Shown here in pieces: positions 1 to 9,030 of a stretch of 16,131 bases of DNA. The translations under genes were made by a program, and so were the position numbers. The notes under the pieces are model-generated. The model saw only the letters and a program-made list of their open reading frames with translations. It was not told the DNA's origin and did not search any database. This DNA is from Smittium mucronatum (Eukaryota > Kickxellomycota > Harpellomycetes > Harpellales > Legeriomycetaceae): the NCBI GenBank assembly GCA_001953115.1, contig LSSL01002396.1, positions 1-16,131 on the forward strand, written 5' to 3'. The stretch's first letter is position 1. Every line of letters begins with the position of its first letter.

Positions 1-593
1 TAGGACCTCGTCTTGATAGAGTTATTCCCAGTTTAGTTTTGCGGAAGTGCACCAATTTGACAATTTGCACTTTTTTTCAACAAAAATTTTTTTATAGGCT
101 TAAAAACTGGAATTTTACCAAGTTTTTTGACAAACTTGCAAACTCTGAAATTTTTAGGTGTTAGTTTTTTCCAAACTCTCCCAAACTTTGGCAAAGAGTT
201 TAAAATAACCGTACGGATGTTTTTTAATTAGTACGTGAAGTTGCAGGAACATGTCTTCGTGGTGTAAAAAAATTGTCACTTGTGACAAAACTGATAATCT
301 TTAAAACTTTTCTTACTTGGATTTTATTGGCTCTCGTTTTATAGCTTAAAATCGATCAATTTGAGCCGTGATTTTTACCACACGGAAACCGAAAGAGAGC
401 CGTTTTTTGTTATTTAGTACACATTTATCTGGTATATTAGTTTCAAGTGTCCACTTTTGAGGTTTAAAGCTTAACTTTTAACTTTTATGGTTTTAAAAAA
501 TTCAAATTTGTAAAATTTACTATAAAATAGATGGAAAAATACTATATAACAATGGAATATACTAAAAAAAACAATGGCATATAGCTTGTATGT
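1..593. other. AT-rich intergenic stretch, no gene seen
   Basis: I find no open coding stretch and no RNA gene in this part on either strand. It contains a perfect inverted repeat, ttgtcac/gtgacaa with a 2-base spacer, at 273-288. It also has a looser 7-base pair, ggctctc at 329-335 and gagagcc at 395-401, that encloses a smaller ccgtg/cacgg stem (366-370 and 381-385). This could be further decayed transposon sequence downstream of the reverse-transcriptase fragment at 650-985, but no protein similarity is visible here. Confidence 0.5.
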
Positions 594-639
594 GTTTTCT
601 GCTTCTTTTTTTCATAAAAGGCTAAGTGAAGCAAAAAGG
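594..639. repeat. 45-bp imperfect direct repeat, copy 1
   Basis: This segment, beginning gttttctgcttc, recurs in the same orientation at 850-894 with only a handful of differences. Within the copy the ends are themselves complementary (tgcttc near the start, gaagca near the end), so it could fold as a small stem-loop. The two copies lie at the two sides of the block encoding the conserved reverse-transcriptase start (about 650-840), so they may mark a tandem duplication or a recombination point within the decayed LINE. Confidence 0.7.
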
Positions 640-701
640 TATTTTTTTACTGATTTATGCGAGTTTATTGGCTAAAAGTTTGCTAAATTTTTTACAAACG
701 T

Positions 702-720
702 CGGTATAAGTGAGATACCG
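702..720. repeat. Short perfect inverted repeat inside the RT fragment
   Basis: The arms cggtat (702-707) and ataccg (715-720) are perfect reverse complements with a 7-base loop. It lies in the part encoding the NNYRGISL-PT block of the reverse transcriptase and probably reflects codon sequence rather than a separate site. Confidence 0.35.
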
Positions 721-849
721 CGGTAATTGTTTGGGTCTTGAAGGTTTCCCTTTTTAGGGACCGGTACCACTATGCTTGTCGACACTATTTCAGGGATGTA
801 TCCAGTGTCCCAGATTTTCCTTAAAATTTTAAAAATTATCTTGGCCATT

Positions 850-894
850 GTTTTCTGCTTCGTTTTTTCAAAAAAGACTAAGGGAAGAAAAAGG
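850..894. repeat. 45-bp imperfect direct repeat, copy 2
   Basis: Second copy of the segment at 594-639, in the same orientation about 255 bp away. On the minus strand both copies give similar short peptides ending in KQKT, so the duplication involved sequence that may once have been coding. This copy sits between the displaced motif A block and the block with the NYRGISL motif, which is where the order of the reverse transcriptase is disturbed. Confidence 0.7.
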
Positions 895-985
895 GGACAA
901 GGCCATAAGCTTTGGAAAAATCGATAAAGCCTAAACAGTTAACATACACAAATAGGAGAGAGGCACAAATTCGGGACCAGAAAGG

Positions 986-1182
986 GTTAAGGAATTAAGA
1001 AAATATTTACATTTTGCACTATTTTACTCATTTGGAATAAAAAATACCTAAGGTTTCATACAGAGTTAAGAGGATGTTTAGGGGTTTCTATTAATATGAA
1101 TATTTTTTTGTAGCAATATCAAGTTTAAGGGGATAAATAAATAAGGAAATTCTAATATATTTGCCGTGAAATGTTGACAATA
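986..1182. other. Short intergenic stretch downstream of the kinase gene
   Basis: This is AT-rich spacer between the 3' end of the minus-strand kinase gene and the reverse-transcriptase fragment. I see no gene in it. It probably includes the 3' untranslated end of the kinase transcript. Confidence 0.45.
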
Positions 1183-1198
1183 AATATATATATATAAG
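1183..1198 (-). terminator. Candidate 3'-end (polyadenylation efficiency) element, TATATA run
   Basis: An alternating TA run begins a few bases past the kinase stop codon on its coding strand. In yeasts, TATATA-type elements assist 3'-end formation. The position fits, but no clear AATAAA was found close by, and simple TA runs are common in DNA this AT-rich. The role is an inference. Confidence 0.3.
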
Positions 1199-1201
1199 TA
1201 C

Positions 1202-4200
1202 TCAATGTCCGTAATAATCGGAATACTTATAGTTCTCAGGTATTCTAATAAATTCCAACCCCAGTAGTTCATCAGCAGTCGATCTGTTAGAAGGATTAGA
1301 TGCTAAACACTTTTTACAAAAATCTAACCCATCAGGAGACATGTCATCTGGAATTGGAGGGCAAACTCCGGCCCCTAGTTTAAACATAGTCTGAACAGTA
1401 TCAAATCCTAGCCACGGTCGTTTTCCGGACCACATTTCTATAAATACACATCCCAAAGACCAAATATCAACCTTAGCTGAATATTTGGAGCCTTTAATTA
1501 CCTCCGGAGCAATCCAAAAAATAGAACCTTGCATAGACATTCTCGAATTAGCGTCATATGCCCTTGAATAATCGTTCTTTTTGGAGATTCCAAAATCACT
1601 TAGCTTACACGTCCCATTTTCTTCAACTAGAATATTAGCACTTTTTATATCTCTATGTAGGATACTTTTGCTGTGTAGATACCTTAATGATTGGAGGATT
1701 TGGTTGAGGAATGAATGTATTACTGGTTCAGCAATACGACCATGCTGAACTATGAGTGAATTAATAGTTCCTCCTGAAACATATTCTAAAAATATGTTAG
1801 CTAAAGTATCTGTCATTTCAAATCCCAAATATTTAACTATATTTGGATGATTTAAATCTTTCATCAAATTTATTTCAGAAGAAAGTTGAGATATCATCAT
1901 GCTTTTCTTTTTCTTTTGATTTTTCTCAGAAGCTAGTCTAGACATAGGGAATTTTATCTGCTTTACCACAAAAACGTGGCAATTCGACAAATTCAGAGCT
2001 AAATAAACATATCCAAATGATCCTTTTCCTATTAATCTACCTTTGAGCCACTGGATCTTAGCAGGCTCTTCTGGCAATCCGAATTGATCAAATGAAGATT
2101 TTGTTTGATTAGATTCATTTTTGATGTTTTCAAGACCTGATTCTTTTTTGATACCGAGATTTTCGAGTAGAGGGATCCTATTTTTTATAACAGGGGAGCT
2201 TTTTACTGGTAAATCCAAGGGTTCATTAATGACAGCATTCAACTTGACTTTTAAAGAACGATCTTTTTTTGTTAATCGAACTGCTGCATCGACTAAATCT
2301 TGGCTAGCTTTTATTTGCGGGGTAGGTTTATTAAAAAGAGAAATGGCTCTCTTTAATATAAACTCTTGTGATGTAAGGCTATCTGTATTACCTAAAAGCT
2401 GAACCTCATTAATCTTATTGGATTTAAGATTCTTCAAGCTAAATGGGGTTTCTGAACTGTAATTTGATATAAGGTCATCACCCCAACCGTATTTAGGATT
2501 AAGTTCAAGTTCAAGATTATTTTTGAAACCTTCACTAACTTCATTAAAGCTATCTAAGCCATAAAGAGAATCACCTCCTCTATCCAAACTTGTGTGGAGT
2601 AGATTGGGCTTTCTCTTGGAAGGGGGAAGCTCTTGCGAACGAACTCCCCATAGCGTGTCGGTGTTGAAGCTGTTGTTCTGATTTTTGATATCAACAGAAG
2701 CATTGGTTTCAGTGTAGTTTTCTTTATCTTCAGAACTCTGCAAAGTAACTTCAACGGAATATTTGTTATCAAAGATGTGTTTGTCATCTTTAAAGTTTTG
2801 AAAGCCTATATCTTTGACGAAGGAGTCTGAATTGATATTACCATTGAGATCTTGTGAGTTTTCCAATTTATATATTGAGTGTGTTGAATCAGAACCTTGA
2901 ACTACTTGAACTCTTATATCAGCCTTAACGTTAAGCTGACGAAGCTTATGAGTCTCTCTTAAAACAGATCTCAAACTTCTTTTTCTTGAAAGCTCAAAGT
3001 CCACTTTAATCCCCGCTGCTTCGACAGAATTGCCTTTAGAATCTAAACTAAGATTGCTTCCCCCCTCTAAAATTCCTGAAGTTGCTTTATGATCATTAAG
3101 ACCTATTATTTTTATCGATGTTCTATTTTTCATTGAAAAAATCCTTTCACCTTTAAATTCCTGTATGGGGTTTACTGAATCAATACTGTCACCGGGATCG
3201 CGACCTTGTTGCATATCCCCTTCTCTGCTACTAAATATAGATATTTGGCTAATTTTAGAGTTTCTAGCAAATTCGTCGTTTAAAAATTTAAGATCAGGAT
3301 TATTTTCAATATAGCCCTCATTAAAACTTGAGCTGTAATTTTTTTCTTGAGTAGATCCAAATGATTTAAATCTATCTTGAGGGTTTTGTGACTTTTCAAA
3401 ATCTTCGCCTATACTGTAAGTGTTGAATAAATAATCGATACTTTGTCTAAAAGCACTTTTAATAAAGTTGTCATCTTCACCAAAACAAGAATCGCCCTTC
3501 TCATTTATGGAATTGAGATCGATAAGCTCAGATTGAATCTCCTCGATTATCTCAATTGGATCTTGAGATGATGGTATATCGATTGGTACTTTGATAGTTT
3601 CAAGAACGGGTTGATCAAAATCATGGTCAGGGAAAAACTTATCAAGATCAGCTGTAATGGAATCCATACTAGGTCTCCCATATGTGCTCTTAGAGTGCTG
3701 TCTTTCCAATAACCTAGGTCTACTTCTCCGAAAAATCGATTTTTTGAGAATAGAAGTTTTAGGATCATCAGCCGAAATAATAGGTCTTTTGGATTTTGGA
3801 TCATCAAAAGCATTTTTCTGGTTAGCAATCGCGTTTCTTCTGGTTAACTTTTTTAAAGAACTTTTACTTTTACTCTTTGAAATAGATTTTGGGGCATCCT
3901 CTCGATTATTTTGAATTGAATTCAGATTGACTGGATATGAAATTTCAGTATTTTCGGTATCATTTCTCGATACCTCTTCCCCAGAGCTGGAAATATCGAC
4001 GTCACAAGCAAGCCCACTTGGTCTTCTTCTAAAGATGTTTTTTGTATCAATGTATAAGCTGTTTCTATGTTTTTGTCTGTAACTTTGAATCCTAGACAAG
4101 CTTATTTTAAGAATAGATTTCTCAAATAAATTTGAATCCGATGTTTCTAAATCACTAGGTATAAAATCAAGTGCTGCGTTATTGGGTTTGGAATTTGCAA

Positions 4201-7200
4201 GATTAGAGTCCATAAATACTCTATTGTCGAGATCAGCACTGCTGGTGCTGGGATTTATTATTTTTTTATTAATTGTGGGGCCATTTAAATCGCCACTGAA
4301 TTTAAAATTTTCCGGGCTCAGCTTTTGCAGATATTTTTTGAAACTGGATTTGTAGTTTTCAGATAAGTATTGGTTAAAATTATCATCATCTGGAAGATAG
4401 CTGGTATTCGAATCCATTATTGAATCTAGTCCTAACAGTTTTGGATAATCTGAATTCAGACCAGATGCATTATACTTGGATTTATCGATCTGGGAGTTTT
4501 TATTATTTCCGCTTTTCTGTGCAGATGCAGGAGACGGAGAAGAATCAATAAGTTCACCACCTTGTTCGCGTAATATGAATTGTGGTCTAGTGATTGACGC
4601 TGGCTTTTTGTAGCTAGGAACTGAGGAATCTGGCGAGCTAGAATTTGAAAATAAAGAAATGTGAGTGTTTGGAGAATCATTAGACTCATTTCCAGGACTC
4701 TTGTCAAAAACATTATAATCTGAGATAATTGAAGGACTATGGTTTAAAGAATCATCATCTTGATTCAAAAATGGGTCTAGTGGACTGACTTCCCCAAAAC
4801 AAACCACCACTCTTGGAGGTTTCTCTTGAGTAGAGTTTACACATTTTTCCCAAAGTTGGCTGCAGCTTACATTGATAGCTTCGATATCCCCCCTAGAATC
4901 AACGAGGCAGATGTTGAGGAGAGAATTGGGAGTTGATGCTATTCCCAGCAGATGTGTAAGTATGGTATTGATAAGATCATCCCCTGAAGTAGCTTTTTTT
5001 ACGGAAATGGTAGAAAATTCAGTAACATAAAACCCGATTCTGGCATATAAAAAATCAATTTTTAGATAAGACTGGAACTCTGGTATATGATTACCAAGAG
5101 TATTAATTTGATTAGAAATTTCATTATTGATTGAAATTGATGAGTTAAACTCATCAATTTGATAAGATGGGGAAATGGAGGTGTTCTCATAATTTCCAAT
5201 TCTAAAAGAGTTTAAATTCCCGTTAAAAATGTGATCCTTATTGATGATGTTTTTGTAGGCATCCAAATACTCTTGAGAGTTGTAACCCATGTCGTTGACA
5301 CTATCTTGGGGGGAATCCAACAGTCTTGGATCCTTTGAAAAATTCGTATTAAGTCTTTTTAAATCTATTTTTCGATATTTTGAATTAGTGAAAAGCGGAG
5401 TAAAGGAATAGCAAGCTTTATTTGAATGAAAATCCCTATTGTTTTCTTGTAGTGATTCGGGATCAATAGGTTCAAGGTTGCGAAGTTCGGGGGGGATTGG
5501 GGAGACGGTTATTGTAGTTTTATGAGGTTCGTTAACTTTAAGAGCTTCGGGGATTTTATTATCAGATTCATTTTGATCATCGGATTTAGGAACAGATTTT
5601 TTGATAGTGAATTTGGGCTTAAAAAGATGTTCATCTAGTAGAATTTGTGGTCTAGTAGCTTTGATATATTTGGAAGGAATCGAAATAGATAAATTTGTGG
5701 GGTTTAGATCTTTAGACTTGGAAATTTTGAAAAAGGGTTTTATATGGTCAGGTTTGCTGTAGAGGTCCCAATCACTTTCGTTAACCTCAGAATTTGAACT
5801 CATATTATTGTAGCCCGATCTTAATGGAGAGTTTGGGCCAGAAGTAGGTTCGAAGTTTAACTTTGGATCGGAAGTAGATATCTCATTTGGATTACAATTC
5901 TTGGCTAAGACCGAATGAGGGTTATAAAACTCATTGATATTATCAAAGATATTAAAAGGAACTTTGGATGTTATTTGAGACTGTTGAGATTTACCAGGGT
6001 AATATCCCAAATAATCAGCCTTCTGGAAAATCGGAGAAATAGAGCTATCGGCTTTGAAATTATTGAGGCTAGAATTCGAATTTGAGGTTGATAGAACATT
6101 GCTGGACTTCACATTTCGTAAACGAGATTTTTTTTGGTCACTATTTTCCTTTTTGGGAAATCGAAAAAATGATTTAGATTTTTTTACAAAATTACGTTGA
6201 GTTAAATTATCAAGAGAAGGGTTTTCATCGGTGTTAGCTGAATTAGAAAGTCTTTGCAAAATTAAAGGGGAATCCAAATTTTTAGAATCATTAACACTGT
6301 TGCAATTTAATGAATTTGAGTTTTGAACATTAGGTAATCCAATATTAAATGAGGAATCAAGCTTGATTTCAGTATAATTTGGTTTTTTTTTCTCTTTAAT
6401 AACATTTTTAATCCTATTGTACTTTTGATATTCCATATTTTTCACCTGCTTTCTTTCGCCTAATATGAAAGGTTTTTTTGATGGTTTATATCTTTGGTCA
6501 GTAGCAAGAGGCATGTCTGAATCCGAGTCAAATGTTGTAGGAAGGTCTTTAAAAGATAAATTCGGACTTTCAGTCGAAGATCTTGCAGATGACTCGAACC
6601 AGTGATTTGGACTTTTTTCCTTAACAAATCTTGATTCATTATCATAATTCTCTTCTGGAACTGAATCTTTTAAAATAACAGCAGAATCGTCCTTAATGAC
6701 AGTTGGCTGAGAAGCCAATGATTTCCTGGAAGAAGCTTCACTGCTATTTGTACATTGATTAACGCTACCTAGGTATAACGAGGAATTTATTTGGCTATTT
6801 ACATCCATCCCACTAGCTCTAGACGTATCTAAAACTTTGGCAACCTGAGAATCGACAAGTAAATTTGGAGCTTTAATAGGATCTGAAATATTTTCGGAAA
6901 CACCCAGCCCGTCTAAGGAATGCTGTGAAATCTTCGAATCTCTATTAAGTTTAATCCTGTAAAGCATGTTAAGATCCAGATCTTTTATTATGAAGGAGGA
7001 TTGGGGGACTTTTTGAACATCTTTGATGTCCTCAACTGCAATTGGCAAGGCATGTTTATCCGGATATTTGATGCTTACTTTGTGTTTTTGAAAATTTTTG
7101 AGATCGATGGGGTAACTATTGAGATATGGGCTTGTATTTGAATCACTCATTTTGCTTCTTGATACTTTAGGAGGAGGACTTATAGTCAGGCTTCGAATGC

Positions 7201-7684
7201 TTTTTTTTCCAGAAATAGTTTTCCTTTTTGGGATTTCTGTTCTGATTAATCTACTTGGGTCAATTCTAGATATAATCTCCATCTTGTTATCAGAATACAT
7301 CTTGCTAATCATTTTTAATAGTCTTTTAGAATCGTTATCGTCTAGATTCTTTCTTAAACTCTGAAGTGCCAGATGGTTTAGTCGATAAAAGGATACGCCT
7401 TCAATTCCTAACTCTATAAGCAGTTTAAAAAATGATTTATCTTTAAATAAATAATCTTGCAAAAAGTAAAAATAAATACCTTCAAAATCTCTAATTAACT
7501 GCCCAAACCCATTATTAGCTAGAAAATCGTCGACCTCTTTTTGGGACCAAACAAAATCTCTAGACCTCATTTTAGCGTCAGAGTTCTTTGCTAGGTTTAA
7601 TCTTGAGTTCAAGATTTCTCCCCGATCAGAACCATAAAGATTTTTTACATTATCGGAGTAATCTTTTTGATATAAGTTTGACAT
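1202..7684 (-). CDS. BCK1: MAP kinase kinase kinase of the cell-wall-integrity pathway (Bck1/Mkh1-like), 2160 aa
   Basis: A serine/threonine kinase that would phosphorylate an Mkk-type MAPKK downstream of protein kinase C. The C-terminal kinase domain (about 1879-2148) is complete. It has glycine loop GKGSFG (1886-1891), lysine K1908, helix-C glutamate E1937, catalytic HRD (D2012), DFG (D2030), and an activation segment MQGSIFWIAPE followed by GCVFIEMWSGKRPW. These last motifs and the basic insert before helix C match Bck1 better than Ste11 or Ssk2. The loop HRDIKSANIL is closer to Ste11-type sequences. Residues 44-128 look like a SAM-type domain (starts WSQKEV). Residues 872-965 resemble the RA/ubiquitin-like region of Bck1 proteins. 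The remainder is Ser/Asn-rich, charged and probably disordered. Budding yeast Bck1 has 1478 residues, so this copy is much longer. There is no visible intron. The start gives a SAM-like domain at a normal distance. The stop TGA is at 1202-1204. Confidence 0.9.
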   Translation of the reverse strand: MSNLYQKDYSDNVKNLYGSDRGEILNSRLNLAKNSDAKMRSRDFVWSQKEVDDFLANNGFGQLIRDFEGIYFYFLQDYLFKDKSFFKLLIELGIEGVSFYRLNHLALQSLRKNLDDNDSKRLLKMISKMYSDNKMEIISRIDPSRLIRTEIPKRKTISGKKSIRSLTISPPPKVSRSKMSDSNTSPYLNSYPIDLKNFQKHKVSIKYPDKHALPIAVEDIKDVQKVPQSSFIIKDLDLNMLYRIKLNRDSKISQHSLDGLGVSENISDPIKAPNLLVDSQVAKVLDTSRASGMDVNSQINSSLYLGSVNQCTNSSEASSRKSLASQPTVIKDDSAVILKDSVPEENYDNESRFVKEKSPNHWFESSARSSTESPNLSFKDLPTTFDSDSDMPLATDQRYKPSKKPFILGERKQVKNMEYQKYNRIKNVIKEKKKPNYTEIKLDSSFNIGLPNVQNSNSLNCNSVNDSKNLDSPLILQRLSNSANTDENPSLDNLTQRNFVKKSKSFFRFPKKENSDQKKSRLRNVKSSNVLSTSNSNSSLNNFKADSSISPIFQKADYLGYYPGKSQQSQITSKVPFNIFDNINEFYNPHSVLAKNCNPNEISTSDPKLNFEPTSGPNSPLRSGYNNMSSNSEVNESDWDLYSKPDHIKPFFKISKSKDLNPTNLSISIPSKYIKATRPQILLDEHLFKPKFTIKKSVPKSDDQNESDNKIPEALKVNEPHKTTITVSPIPPELRNLEPIDPESLQENNRDFHSNKACYSFTPLFTNSKYRKIDLKRLNTNFSKDPRLLDSPQDSVNDMGYNSQEYLDAYKNIINKDHIFNGNLNSFRIGNYENTSISPSYQIDEFNSSISINNEISNQINTLGNHIPEFQSYLKIDFLYARIGFYVTEFSTISVKKATSGDDLINTILTHLLGIASTPNSLLNICLVDSRGDIEAINVSCSQLWEKCVNSTQEKPPRVVVCFGEVSPLDPFLNQDDDSLNHSPSIISDYNVFDKSPGNESNDSPNTHISLFSNSSSPDSSVPSYKKPASITRPQFILREQGGELIDSSPSPASAQKSGNNKNSQIDKSKYNASGLNSDYPKLLGLDSIMDSNTSYLPDDDNFNQYLSENYKSSFKKYLQKLSPENFKFSGDLNGPTINKKIINPSTSSADLDNRVFMDSNLANSKPNNAALDFIPSDLETSDSNLFEKSILKISLSRIQSYRQKHRNSLYIDTKNIFRRRPSGLACDVDISSSGEEVSRNDTENTEISYPVNLNSIQNNREDAPKSISKSKSKSSLKKLTRRNAIANQKNAFDDPKSKRPIISADDPKTSILKKSIFRRSRPRLLERQHSKSTYGRPSMDSITADLDKFFPDHDFDQPVLETIKVPIDIPSSQDPIEIIEEIQSELIDLNSINEKGDSCFGEDDNFIKSAFRQSIDYLFNTYSIGEDFEKSQNPQDRFKSFGSTQEKNYSSSFNEGYIENNPDLKFLNDEFARNSKISQISIFSSREGDMQQGRDPGDSIDSVNPIQEFKGERIFSMKNRTSIKIIGLNDHKATSGILEGGSNLSLDSKGNSVEAAGIKVDFELSRKRSLRSVLRETHKLRQLNVKADIRVQVVQGSDSTHSIYKLENSQDLNGNINSDSFVKDIGFQNFKDDKHIFDNKYSVEVTLQSSEDKENYTETNASVDIKNQNNSFNTDTLWGVRSQELPPSKRKPNLLHTSLDRGGDSLYGLDSFNEVSEGFKNNLELELNPKYGWGDDLISNYSSETPFSLKNLKSNKINEVQLLGNTDSLTSQEFILKRAISLFNKPTPQIKASQDLVDAAVRLTKKDRSLKVKLNAVINEPLDLPVKSSPVIKNRIPLLENLGIKKESGLENIKNESNQTKSSFDQFGLPEEPAKIQWLKGRLIGKGSFGYVYLALNLSNCHVFVVKQIKFPMSRLASEKNQKKKKSMMISQLSSEINLMKDLNHPNIVKYLGFEMTDTLANIFLEYVSGGTINSLIVQHGRIAEPVIHSFLNQILQSLRYLHSKSILHRDIKSANILVEENGTCKLSDFGISKKNDYSRAYDANSRMSMQGSIFWIAPEVIKGSKYSAKVDIWSLGCVFIEMWSGKRPWLGFDTVQTMFKLGAGVCPPIPDDMSPDGLDFCKKCLASNPSNRSTADELLGLEFIRIPENYKYSDYYGH

Positions 7685-7800
7685 CGTATGAATCCATAAT
7701 AATACGAGAGACGTTTTAGATGTATTAATGAGAATTGTGAGAAAAAGTCTATTACGGATACCTCTGAATTGTATATTATTTTCTATGTGGTGTAAATTGC

Positions 7801-7808
7801 TATATATA
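7801..7808 (-). promoter_or_regulatory. Candidate TATA element of the kinase gene
   Basis: TATATATA lies about 117-124 bases upstream of the kinase ATG on its coding strand, a usual distance for a fungal TATA element. In DNA this rich in A and T such matches arise often by chance, so the call rests on position only. Confidence 0.35.
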
Positions 7809-8034
7809 AGCTAAAGATAGGACTGATATCTATTGAAAGACCAGCAATTATTGCTGAGGCAAAATCTCGACTAACTCTCCAGGTCGCAAAATTGTTAGCT
7901 GTAACGATTTGCTATAATTTTTCCATTTTTATTTGACTTTATTGGGATTATGACCAATTAGCTACGTACTCACGTTTAAATATCAGATTCATACTTTCAT
8001 TACACCAAAATTGATAAATCTCTGTACCCAAACT

Positions 8035-8099
8035 CCTCTAAAAGGGCTAAACTCTTTATTTGGCGGGGTTTTGGGTTTCGTTTAGAGGCCGCAGTTTAG
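8035..8099. repeat. Two interleaved perfect inverted repeats in the kinase upstream region
   Basis: Arms cctctaaa (8035-8042) and tttagagg (8081-8088) pair perfectly over 8 bases. Arms ctaaact (8047-8053) and agtttag (8093-8099) pair perfectly over 7 bases. The pairs overlap in the order 1-2-1'-2', so both cannot form a simple nested hairpin. They could be binding sites for a dimeric factor, a pseudoknot-like fold if transcribed, or chance. They lie about 350-415 bases upstream of the kinase ATG. Confidence 0.4.
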
Positions 8100-8556
8100 T
8101 TGTCAGCTAAATACATATTTAGATCCATCAAATGGTTAAAGTTGCTATTGATCATCAACTTAATAAGAGCAGTTTTATGATATAATTTTGGCCACACATA
8201 AATCTTTTTTACCTAATCTGTAAATAACTGTAATTTATAAGCAAAAAGCTATTGGCTAATTATTGCTGTCTATTATTGCTTATATTTTGATCCAATATTA
8301 TTTTCTGCCTCATTAGTATCTCATGCCATTTTAGAAATGGGTGTGTAATAACTGCCTAGTTATTTCCAATTTCATTTTTTCATGTAAATTTCTCGATTAC
8401 GATTACTGAAAAACGAATAACGAAAGTAAACTTATTTAAGAACATAGAATTTTAGTAATTCGGTAACAAGTTTTCCCCTAATAAGTTAATTGATAAATCG
8501 CTGAATTTTCAGTACGTAATACATTTAATTTATATGATAATATTGCCGATAAAACT

Positions 8557-8572
8557 GGATCATTGCTGATCC
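8557..8572. repeat. Short perfect stem, ggatca/tgatcc with 4-base loop
   Basis: A 6-bp perfect inverted repeat with a tight 4-base loop, just downstream (on the minus strand) of the stop of the 147-residue ORF at 8587-9030. It could be a 3'-end structure of that ORF or chance. Confidence 0.3.
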
Positions 8573-8586
8573 GATACAAATAATAG

Positions 8587-9030
8587 TTATTTAATAAGCC
8601 AGATTCTATAATCACTACTACACCTTTTAACGTTCAAGCTAAAAAAATGTTTAGGAGATTTAAAAAAATGTTTAAAAGATTTAAAAGAGTGTCCAATAGA
8701 TTTTAAATAATGTCCAATAGATTTAAAAGAATGTAAATTTGAATTAAAAAAATATAAATCCAATTTAAAATTTTGACCAGCAAAATATTTTTTTAATAAA
8801 ATTGAATGAGCTGCCTCAATTCGTTCCATTCTGGGAATATTTACATCACTGTTTTCATCATTATAATAGATATGTGGCTTTAAATTAATAGTTTTTTCTA
8901 AATTTTTTGTATCACGGAATTTTATTAAATTAATAGTTGGCCGCAGAAATTCAATAAAATCAAAATTATACAAGTTGTGAGGGCTATAGATTCTCAGGTT
9001 TTTTTTAAATGATTCCGTAAAGGAATTCAC
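8587..9030 (-). CDS. Hypothetical basic protein with C-terminal heptapeptide tandem repeat
   Basis: I do not recognise this protein of 147 residues. It has no signal peptide or membrane segment. It is rich in Lys, Phe, Asn and His. Residues 1-94 contain no known motif. Residues 95-129 are five consecutive seven-residue units: FNSNLHS, FKSIGHY, LKSIGHS, FKSFKHF and FKSPKHF. Phe/Leu comes first and Ser third in each unit, with His usually sixth. The tail is short and basic. A second copy of the C-terminal half, broken by stops and frame changes, lies head-to-head on the plus strand ending near 9775. That shows the sequence has been duplicated as a unit. It may be a small gene, part of an unknown mobile element, or a chance frame across a repeat. 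Existence as a real gene is uncertain. Confidence 0.4.
   Translation of the reverse strand: MNSFTESFKKNLRIYSPHNLYNFDFIEFLRPTINLIKFRDTKNLEKTINLKPHIYYNDENSDVNIPRMERIEAAHSILLKKYFAGQNFKLDLYFFNSNLHSFKSIGHYLKSIGHSFKSFKHFFKSPKHFFSLNVKRCSSDYRIWLIK
8618..8772 (-). repeat. Left arm of a large inverted repeat (partner 9650-9775)
   Basis: The reverse complement of this arm matches 9650-9775. The core 8700-8749 is a perfect 50-base match to 9669-9718. Outside the core there are scattered substitutions. This arm also has about 21 extra bases, one more heptad unit, around 8650-8680. The match stops near 8618 on the outside. The arm encodes the heptad repeats and C-terminus of the ORF at 8587-9030. Confidence 0.9.

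Larger units (their letters stand above)
650..985 (-). pseudogene. Non-LTR (LINE) reverse transcriptase fragment, broken and rearranged
   Basis: Read on the minus strand, this stretch shows unmistakable pieces of a LINE reverse transcriptase. At about 695-850 one frame gives IWDTGYIPE, then VVPVPKKG, then NNYRGISL, the conserved start of the RT domain. The frame changes near 690 and continues as KLLANKLA (about 660-684). At about 893-985 another frame gives CASLLFVYVN followed by GFIDFSKAY, which is RT motif A with its catalytic aspartate (codon 920-922). Motif A normally lies downstream of the NYRGISL block, but here it lies upstream in the reading direction. The fragment is therefore rearranged or made from two copies, as well as frameshifted (near 893 and 690) and interrupted by stops. 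Fingers, motif B, the YxDD motif, endonuclease and 3' tail are not visible. The family call is firm; the clade is not determined. Confidence 0.85.
7685..8586. other. Upstream region of the kinase gene, no other gene
   Basis: About 900 bases between the kinase start and the next ORF, with no open frame that looks coding. It should hold the kinase promoter. Besides the TATA-like element at 7801 it contains interleaved inverted repeats around 8035-8099 and a small stem at 8557-8572. The segment 8035-8099 is clearly richer in G and C than its surroundings. Confidence 0.5.

Noticed and set aside
1078..1272. 64-residue minus-strand ORF across the kinase 3' end
   Set aside because: It overlaps the end of the kinase in another frame and includes the TA run; its composition is that of AT-rich noise.
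2121..7364. Several 60-93-residue ORFs on both strands inside the kinase gene
   Set aside because: All are shadows of the long kinase frame, with no recognisable motif.
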